A DNA stretch of 10,000 nt from Desulfomonile sp. GTDB lineage: Bacteria; Desulfobacterota; Desulfomonilia; Desulfomonilales; Desulfomonilaceae. Position numbers and translations under genes: made by a program. The stretch lies in contig JAIWNO010000162.1 in NCBI GenBank assembly GCA_020216785.1, positions 1 to 10,000 of the forward strand, given 5' to 3'. Numbering within the stretch: the stretch's first letter is position 1; every line of letters starts with the position of its first letter. The notes beneath the pieces were generated by a model. That model saw only the letters and a program-made list of their open reading frames with translations. It had not been told where the DNA came from and made no database searches. Of the stretch, positions 5,579 to 10,000 are shown piece by piece.

Positions 5579-6684
5579 GAGGCGTGCACCTCTCCTGCAA
5601 CCGCTGCATTCAGGTATGTGGCCAAAGCGTCGTTCGATTCCATCCTCATGCCGAGGGATTGTCGCCATACATAGGACGATTCCATACACAAATAGTTCCG
5701 GACCGAATGAGCGCGGCTAAGTATTTTCTCGCTCATGAAGCGGTAGATCTCGATCCTCCGGTCCACATGCAGCCGGCTCTTACCATCGAGCCCGGCGACA
5801 AAGCCGTCGTGAAAGTACGGGATTGGACCAAACCGGGCGCCGGCAGTATCTTTGAGTGCCGGAACGAAGCGCAGCGCTCCCAGAGAAATCCACGCGACGA
5901 CTTCGGGCGGCACCGCGTCGAAAATTTCGTCAATTGTGTGTGCGTATCTTTCTTGCCAGCCCTCCGACGGGATGATGGGATCAAAGTGAAACCCAATTCG
6001 GTACCCGGCCCGGGCGCCTTGTGCCGCGGCCGCGAGCCGCGCTTTCAGCGGCGCGGAGCGCAGCTCCTCCCGTCGGGCGGTTGTGTCGGCGTTAACCGAA
6101 AAGCTCAAGATCACTCGTCCGAACGGGTTGAGGTCGAGAAGCGGCCCCACGAAATTCGTCTTCGTCTTCAGCTCGAGGCTTGTGCTCGGCACCGCGGAAA
6201 AAAACTCCACGAGGCGCTGTGCTACCCCTGTTAATGGCTCCAAAGCGAGCGAGTCGGTGAATTCTCCCGTGCAAAAACGATGGAACCCGTCAGGGTGCGC
6301 TGCCAGGAACGCAGCGAGTTCCGAGAAGAGGTCGTCCGTATTCACGAAGACTTCGAGCACCGGTCGGTTGAAGTAAACCTGGAGGGCGCAGTACCGGCAA
6401 TCCATGGGGCAGCCCTGGCCGATGTGGAGAATCAGCAGGCCGCAGCAGATGTATTCCCTCGTGCCTGGACACGGTTTGACAAACGCTCCGCGGTGTTTGA
6501 CCAGCCTGAGGATTCGTTTCCCCCGTAGGAATGGGTCCGGTTCGAGAGCAAGCGTGCGGCCCGCCTCTGCAGCAGCGCGGCCGGTGAGCACCTCGATGCC
6601 GCAAGCGGTTCGGAGAATTTCGCGGGTAAGCGGGTAGTCGGCCGCGTCGTCATCGACCCAGATTTGATCAATCGGAAATCTCAT
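5575..6684 (-). CDS. Spore photoproduct lyase-like radical SAM protein
   Basis: A 369-residue radical SAM protein of the SPL (SplB-like) family. The 4Fe-4S cluster motif is GCPMDCRYC (Cys92, Cys96, Cys99), followed by ALQVYFNRP at 100-108 and FVNTDDL at 113-119, which are characteristic of SPL relatives. FCTGEFTDSL at 137-146 contains Cys138, in the place of the catalytic hydrogen-donor cysteine of Bacillus SPL (my alignment by eye). GFHFDPIIP at 231-239 is another family block, and Y/C-rich ends (SVRNYLCMESSYVW) follow. SPL repairs the thymine dimer of UV-irradiated spores by direct reversal using SAM. Nothing else in the window suggests sporulation, so here it more likely repairs or processes a related nucleic acid lesion. 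The start at 6684 lacks a clear ribosome site but fits the family N-terminus. The gene overlaps the next one (TTGA), implying an operon. Confidence 0.85.
   Translation of the reverse strand: MRFPIDQIWVDDDAADYPLTREILRTACGIEVLTGRAAAEAGRTLALEPDPFLRGKRILRLVKHRGAFVKPCPGTREYICCGLLILHIGQGCPMDCRYCALQVYFNRPVLEVFVNTDDLFSELAAFLAAHPDGFHRFCTGEFTDSLALEPLTGVAQRLVEFFSAVPSTSLELKTKTNFVGPLLDLNPFGRVILSFSVNADTTARREELRSAPLKARLAAAAQGARAGYRIGFHFDPIIPSEGWQERYAHTIDEIFDAVPPEVVAWISLGALRFVPALKDTAGARFGPIPYFHDGFVAGLDGKSRLHVDRRIEIYRFMSEKILSRAHSVRNYLCMESSYVWRQSLGMRMESNDALATYLNAAVAGEVHAS
5589..5595 (-). promoter_or_regulatory. Ribosome binding site supporting a TTG start
   Basis: GGAGAGG on the minus strand, 10 bases before TTG at 5578, lies inside the last codons of the SPL-like gene. 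It favours the TTG over upstream ATGs that would force a long overlap. Confidence 0.6.
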
Positions 6685-6897
6685 CCATTGCCCGGCAGGT
6701 CAATCCATGCTACAAGCGATAACGAAAAAAGCCGAAGCTCCTTTGAGCCGGCATGTCGACTTCATGCGATTTAGCGCTCTGCCGAAACTCTCCTCAGTAA
6801 TGTATACCGATTTCGCTCGATTGCGCCCGCGATGGCGGCATTTTATCACAGCAGCCTACCGGGCCGCCAGGGCCCTTCCCGACGAAAAGGAGACACC
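6685..6897. other. Divergent promoter region, no gene seen
   Basis: The 213 bases between the SPL-like gene (minus) and the lipocalin-like gene (plus) should carry promoters for both. The best plus-strand candidate is weak: TTGCGC (6821-6826), 17 bases, then TATCAC (6844-6849). I see no clear minus-strand promoter and no convincing small gene. Confidence 0.35.
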
Positions 6898-7359
6898 GTG
6901 GCAATGAGGAAGATTGCGGTTGTGCTCTGGATTGGCGTGTTTTGCACGCTGTTCGTTCTACCGGCCCTCGCAGAAGAGAAGCGGTCCGCTCTCGACAAAG
7001 ACGCCGCCAGGCTTGTCGGGAGGTGGGTCATCTTCGAAACCAAAGAGCCGGGAAAACCTTACCGAGACGGCTATCGAGGACGGTCGTTCGTGCTCGAAGG
7101 CCCTAATTCGTTCACTCTCATTATGGAATACAACCGGGACGGAACGTTCCGCCGGGTTTCGCGGGTCAACGGAATCGACACTATCCACGAAGGCACGTGG
7201 TCCTTATCCGGACATGAGCTTCGGCATCGACGCAAGATGCAATCCGCCGACGAGGTGATGTACGTGCGCTTCGACAGCCCGGATGAGTTCACATCGATCG
7301 AGGTGTACGAGGACACAGCGGACCCCGGCCTGTTCGCCCGCTTCAGACGGATGCCTTAG
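6898..7359 (+). CDS. Exported lipocalin-like small protein
   Basis: A 153-residue protein from GTG at 6898. Residues 4-24 form a classic signal peptide (Met-Arg-Lys start, hydrophobic core VVLWIGVFCTLFVLPA, ALA cleavage site before EE at about 25/26), so it is exported to the periplasm or beyond. The mature part is beta-rich and carries LVGRWV at 39-44, YNRDGTF at 78-84, GTWSLSGHEL at 99-108 and a late RFDSPDEF block. These resemble the lipocalin-like domains (LxGxW ... DGxF ... GxW) of many small secreted proteins of unknown ligand. No Cys follows the signal, so it is not a lipoprotein. AAGGAG (6887-6892) is 5 bases before the GTG and 11 before an in-frame ATG at 6904; either start keeps the signal peptide. 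It stands alone and convergent to the methyltransferase gene. Fold assignment is moderate; ligand unknown. Confidence 0.72.
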   Translation: MAMRKIAVVLWIGVFCTLFVLPALAEEKRSALDKDAARLVGRWVIFETKEPGKPYRDGYRGRSFVLEGPNSFTLIMEYNRDGTFRRVSRVNGIDTIHEGTWSLSGHELRHRRKMQSADEVMYVRFDSPDEFTSIEVYEDTADPGLFARFRRMP

Positions 7360-7423
7360 CACGCTGTTTCGTAATTCGGGTCTCACATTTTTCCTGTTCA
7401 GATAGTGGCTCTTGCCACCCTTC

Positions 7424-7487
7424 ATAGTGGGGCCGGCCTCCGTGCCGGTCCTTGACTGATGGCCGACAGAGACACCGGCCCCACTAT
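7424..7487. repeat. 64-bp element with 13-bp perfect inverted ends
   Basis: ATAGTGGGGCCGG (7424-7436) is exactly complementary to CCGGCCCCACTAT (7475-7487). The interior has further GCCGG/CCGGC segments that could pair. It resembles the GGCCGG-rich REP-like palindromes found between genes in GC-rich genomes. Its right end overlaps the left end of the next element by three bases. Confidence 0.65.
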
Positions 7488-7643
7488 AGCAGTTGCCAAA
7501 ATAATTTCCGATTGATTTCTCTTGGGTGTCGGGAGGTCCCGTTCACTTCGAGCCACGCAAGGCCGTCGAATCTTCGTTCACGGGACCCCCCGACACCCAC
7601 CAAAAGACCTACGATTCGGTCGGAACTTTTGGCAACTGCTATA
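7485..7643. mobile_element. MITE-like 159-bp element with 17-bp perfect terminal inverted repeats
   Basis: TATAGCAGTTGCCAAAA (7485-7501) is exactly inverted at 7627-7643 (TTTTGGCAACTGCTATA). Inside, a second long dyad pairs the stretch 7522-7545 (TGGGTGTCGGG...GTCCCG) with 7576-7601 (CGGGACC...CGACACCCA), with few mismatches, so the whole element could fold into one large hairpin. It encodes no protein. The size, the perfect ends and the TA at both tips fit a non-autonomous element moved by a transposase that targets TA, such as IS630/Tc1-mariner types; this is inference, since no transposase is in the window and only one copy is visible. It ends 30 bases from the methyltransferase stop. Confidence 0.55.
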
Positions 7644-7673
7644 ATCATCCTGGCGCTCTTCAGATAATGTGAT

Positions 7674-8627
7674 TCATCGTACCTGTGAAAAGGTGTGCTT
7701 AGCCATGCGCCTCGCAAGGAAGTCCAGTTGGTGCGCGATGAACACCAATGAGCCCTGTTCGATCTGCTCGTGACGCCGGTCGATCCAATCCCTGAACCGC
7801 GAAGAATCGAGCTTCGGGTTGTTTTCCAGCGCCCCCCGCACCGTGTCAACGATGTGGTGAAGGAAGTACGTTTCGTCCTCGGGGTATCCCTCCGGCCCCG
7901 CGAAGACCACCCAATCGGAAGGCCCTGCAGCCAGCAATTCCATCCCCGCGGCCCGCAGCGCACCGAAGAGATGCCGTCCGGTGCGGCTCTCGCCTGAAGG
8001 CCTCCCGGCGATAACCCGGGTGTCCATAGTCTCGTGATAGAGCGCCTCAATGTGGCGGTCCAGCTCAGGATCGATGTCCGGCTGGAAGATGGTTGCTCCG
8101 TCGAAGTTGATCGTGAAATAACAAAGCCCTTCGGCCGCGAGGAGCGCTCCGAGTTGGGGGACCACGGTAGGCAAGTCCACAAGGTCCAGGAACGCGTTGG
8201 CAATGAGGAGGTCCCAGCGCCCGCGTCCGCTCGTGCGCTCAAGAAAGTTGAACAGGTCCGACTGGTTGAATTCCAGTACCGCGTCGCGATCGCCGCGAGT
8301 GATTCTGATTTGGCCCGCCGTTGATTGCTCCACAGAAAAGCCCGCGTCCCGGGCCCACTGTGCCGCGCGGCGCTCCGCTTCGGCGACGAGGTCCGCCTCG
8401 AGATCCAGCGCGGTGTACGCGAGTCGGTCCACCGCTTCCCATGAGAGAAACCGCTCAATCATCGTGCCGATCCCCGCACCAAACTCCAGCACCTCAAGCC
8501 GCCGGTCGCCGCGCTCTTTCAGGGAGTCGACCAGACGCCGTCGAACATGCTCGTTGAGCGCCCTGTCGTCCACGCTCTTCTTGGAGGAAAGATACCGCAC
8601 GAAGCTGTATTCGTCGGGTATTGCCAT
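7674..8627 (-). CDS. Class I SAM-dependent methyltransferase
   Basis: A 317-residue protein from ATG at 8627. The Rossmann-type SAM-binding glycine loop is VLEFGAGIGT at residues 46-55, followed by the ribose-binding acidic position in ALDLE (Asp75/Glu77 region). DLLIANAFLDLVDLP at 139-153 is the motif after strand 4. The C-terminal half (from about 160) contains FTINFDG, a GRHLFGALRAAGMELLAAG strand-helix pair and YFLHHIVDTV. It transfers methyl from SAM to an unknown acceptor; no lipid, DNA or tRNA methyltransferase signature is visible. The start lies 2 bases after the glycosyltransferase stop (TGATCATG), indicating coupling. Longer starts back to 8951 would lie within the glycosyltransferase gene and add non-homologous sequence. 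By context it probably acts on the product of the PTPS-like enzyme and glycosyltransferase. Confidence 0.85.
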   Translation of the reverse strand: MAIPDEYSFVRYLSSKKSVDDRALNEHVRRRLVDSLKERGDRRLEVLEFGAGIGTMIERFLSWEAVDRLAYTALDLEADLVAEAERRAAQWARDAGFSVEQSTAGQIRITRGDRDAVLEFNQSDLFNFLERTSGRGRWDLLIANAFLDLVDLPTVVPQLGALLAAEGLCYFTINFDGATIFQPDIDPELDRHIEALYHETMDTRVIAGRPSGESRTGRHLFGALRAAGMELLAAGPSDWVVFAGPEGYPEDETYFLHHIVDTVRGALENNPKLDSSRFRDWIDRRHEQIEQGSLVFIAHQLDFLARRMAKHTFSQVR

Positions 8628-8629
8628 GA

Positions 8630-9709
8630 TCAACGCACCATCTCGTCGAGAAAAGCCGCAACAGACGCCATGCTCTCCTGCCATGTGGGGTGCTCGCGAA
8701 AATGCAGCACCGCTGCCGCGGCCATCTGTGCGAGTTTTTGCCTGTCTGTTGCCAAATCGCGAATATGCATTGCAATTTTGCGAGCATCGCCGGTGGGAAC
8801 CAGGAACCCGTCTCTCCCGGAGGTGATAATTTCGTGGGCCGCTCCTGCCGTGGAGGCTATCGCAGGCAGTCCGAACCCCATGCCTTCGAGATACACGATC
8901 CCAAAGCCCTCGTACGACGAAGGGACTGCCAGGACGTGACTCGCAGCCCAACGCCGTGCCATTTCGTCACCCGTGAGCGTCCCCAGGAATGAGACTTGGC
9001 CTCCAATCCCGTGTTCGTCAATTGCAGCCTGGATCCTACGCGTGTACGTCGTGTCGCTGGTGAGGCACCCCACCACATCAAGGCGCCACAGATCACGGGG
9101 CACCTGCACGAGCGCTTCGATGAGCGTGTGAAGCTGTTTCCGGGGAATGAGCGATCCGACAAAGAGCACTCGCAACGGGCCGGGCTCCAGCGCCCGGCGT
9201 CGGGCATCCTCCGGCTTCACCGAGGGCTTCAGCAGATCGCCGCCGGGGCACGCGACCACCCACTGCTTGACGCCGCCCAGGACTTCGGCCACTGCCCTGC
9301 GGGTAGTCTGGCTGTTGAATATGAAGCCGTCCACCGAGTCCAGGTAATGCTTCTCAACCCAGCGATAAAGCGTGTTCTGCCACGCCGGTCTCAGCTCACT
9401 GCATCGGAGGTGGTGGACAATCGACACGATCGGATAGCGCACCCTGCCTCGCAGCCGGCGGTTGAGCAGGAAGAGTGAGGGGTGGTTCAACTCATCTTGG
9501 AGAAGGACGTCGAGGTTCGCGCTCTCCAGCTTTCTCGCCAGACCAGAGAAGAAGTTGTCGCCCAGATGCCGAGGGTACGTCCGCCACGGCAATGCGAACA
9601 CCACCACGTCATCCCCTCGGGAGCGCACATGATTCACGAGCATCCGGTCGTAGAGAAAACCGCCGGTAACGATCTCCAGATGGCCATAGATGACCAGACC
9701 GATTCTCAC
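8630..9709 (-). CDS. GT4-type (GT-B fold) glycosyltransferase
   Basis: A 359-residue glycosyltransferase from GTG at 9709. The N-terminal domain starts RIGLVIYGHLEIVTGGFLYD with the Gly-Gly loop at residues 16-17, as in GT4 enzymes. The second domain begins at GPLRVLFVGSLIPRK (177-191), includes VSFLGTLTGDEM (239-250) and carries the nucleotide-sugar E-x7-E motif in EGFGIVYLEGMGFGLP (Glu267 and Glu275). It transfers a sugar from a nucleotide donor to an unknown acceptor, with retention if it follows the family. No membrane segment or signal is seen, so it works in the cytoplasm. GGGAG (9719-9715) is 5 bases before the GTG, and the GTG overlaps the TGA of the upstream PTPS-like gene (GTGA). 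A longer start at 9814 would overlap that gene and adds nothing conserved. Its placement between PTPS-like and methyltransferase genes argues for a small-molecule acceptor rather than cell-surface polysaccharide. Confidence 0.9.
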   Translation of the reverse strand: MRIGLVIYGHLEIVTGGFLYDRMLVNHVRSRGDDVVVFALPWRTYPRHLGDNFFSGLARKLESANLDVLLQDELNHPSLFLLNRRLRGRVRYPIVSIVHHLRCSELRPAWQNTLYRWVEKHYLDSVDGFIFNSQTTRRAVAEVLGGVKQWVVACPGGDLLKPSVKPEDARRRALEPGPLRVLFVGSLIPRKQLHTLIEALVQVPRDLWRLDVVGCLTSDTTYTRRIQAAIDEHGIGGQVSFLGTLTGDEMARRWAASHVLAVPSSYEGFGIVYLEGMGFGLPAIASTAGAAHEIITSGRDGFLVPTGDARKIAMHIRDLATDRQKLAQMAAAAVLHFREHPTWQESMASVAAFLDEMVR

Positions 9710-10000
9710 GCGATCTCCCGGCGGAACGAGGCCCAAGCGATGTCGTTTTCCCAGATCTTTACGGTAAGCGCGATAAGGTTTGCCGGTGTGCCGCCCGCGA
9801 GCATCCCTTCCCACAAAATGCGGGCAAAATGCTCGATGCTGGGGTTCAGCCCTTCGAACTCGGGCATAGTATTCAGCGTCTGGTCGCGGTAGCGCGTGAC
9901 GAGTCTTTCGAGGCGTTGCTCGATGTCGACGATGTCGAGGAGATATCCATGTTGATCGAGCTGCGGACCTTCGAGCTGCACCTCGACCTGGTAGTGATGC
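9706..10000 (-). CDS. 6-pyruvoyl-tetrahydropterin synthase / QueD-like protein, C-terminal part (cut by window edge)
   Basis: The last 97 residues are visible; the N-terminus lies beyond the right edge. The family layout is recognisable: HHYQVEVQLEGP at the start fits the end of the zinc-binding HGHxYxVxV strand, GYLLDIVDIEQRL matches GxVxDFxxL, GLNPSIEHFAR matches NPTxExxAR with its pterin-binding Glu, and KIWENDIAWASF matches the final VxVxET strand. Normal members convert dihydroneopterin triphosphate to 6-pyruvoyl-tetrahydropterin or, as QueD, to 6-carboxy-tetrahydropterin for queuosine and deazapurines. Here the catalytic LDHxxLN motif reads YRDQTLN, so the Asp and His at the normal positions are Arg and Asp. 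This points to a divergent subfamily with altered or different chemistry. Its stop overlaps the start of the glycosyltransferase, so it is in the same operon. Confidence 0.82.
   Translation of the reverse strand, partial: HHYQVEVQLEGPQLDQHGYLLDIVDIEQRLERLVTRYRDQTLNTMPEFEGLNPSIEHFARILWEGMLAGGTPANLIALTVKIWENDIAWASFRREIA

Larger units (their letters stand above)
7360..7673. other. Convergent intergenic gap filled by inverted repeats
   Basis: This 314-base gap between two converging genes contains no gene. It begins with a small GTGGC-TCTT-GCCAC hairpin (7405-7418), then two larger inverted-repeat elements (7424-7487 and 7485-7643) that share the bases TAT. I see no standard intrinsic terminator with a T-run, so the hairpins may serve that purpose in part. 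Confidence 0.7.

Noticed and set aside
4601..5674. Long plus-strand open frame (357 codons)
   Set aside because: It is antisense to the PLC/S1-like and SPL-like genes, Arg-rich, with no recognisable domain; typical of GC-rich shadow frames.
5579..5689. ATG start at 5689 for the PLC/S1-like protein
   Set aside because: It needs a 115-base overlap with the SPL-like gene and gives a Cys/Arg-rich leader with no family resemblance; TTG at 5578 has a good ribosome site. Not fully excluded.
7452..7667. Plus-strand small open frame across the repeat gap
   Set aside because: It is built entirely from the inverted-repeat elements, with no ribosome site or domain.
8628..8951. Longer N-terminus for the methyltransferase
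   Set aside because: This stretch is the glycosyltransferase C-terminus read in another frame and is not methyltransferase-like.
9710..9814. Longer N-terminus for the glycosyltransferase
   Set aside because: It would lie inside the PTPS-like gene; the GTG at 9709 has GGGAG 5 bases upstream and begins right at the family's first strand.
1..10000. CRISPR arrays, tRNA or rRNA genes, prophage or defence modules
   Set aside because: I saw no regularly spaced repeats, no cloverleaf or rRNA sequence, and no phage or known defence proteins.

Overview
The window looks like a chromosomal segment from a GC-rich Gram-negative bacterium. A type IV pilus retraction ATPase (PilT), a MobA for molybdenum cofactor maturation and an Sec-exported small protein all fit a diderm. 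The RecA and PilT sequences and the palindromic repeats between genes remind me of Deltaproteobacteria/Desulfobacterota, but this is an impression; nothing in the window fixes the taxon.

Layout. Positions 1-454 (minus) hold the N-terminal part of a DUF1848 protein running off the left edge. It is divergent from a recA-pilT pair (809-3009, plus), where pilT starts 2 bases after the recA stop. A GTG-initiated mobA follows (3128-3781, plus). A weak terminator and a long inverted repeat of a widely dispersed type (3866-3941) separate mobA from a convergent small cysteine-rich 'two-CW' gene (4030-4239, minus), which has its own good promoter. Next on the minus strand is a translationally coupled pair, a spore-photoproduct-lyase-like radical SAM protein (5575-6684) and a zinc phospholipase C / S1-P1 nuclease-like protein (4331-5578, TTG start overlapping the previous stop). 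A small exported lipocalin-like protein (6898-7359, plus) is divergent from that pair. The convergent gap 7360-7673 has no gene but holds two abutting inverted-repeat elements, one resembling a MITE. The right end is a tightly packed minus-strand operon: a 6-pyruvoyl-tetrahydropterin synthase/QueD-like gene (9706-10000, cut by the window edge), a GT4 glycosyltransferase (8630-9709, GTGA overlap) and a class I methyltransferase (7674-8627, 2-base gap).

How the genes may work together. Two groups stand out. The PTPS-like/glycosyltransferase/methyltransferase operon reads like a small biosynthetic pathway for a glycosylated, methylated pterin-type molecule; the synthase homologue lacks the usual Asp-His pair of the family's LDHxxLN motif, so its chemistry may differ. 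The SPL-like/PLC-S1-like pair couples a putative DNA photolesion repair enzyme to a hydrolase of a fold that includes nucleases; this partnership is not one I know. RecA, the SPL-like enzyme and DUF1848 (a family with a radical-SAM-like cysteine cluster) sit within 7 kb, but no sequence evidence makes them one system.
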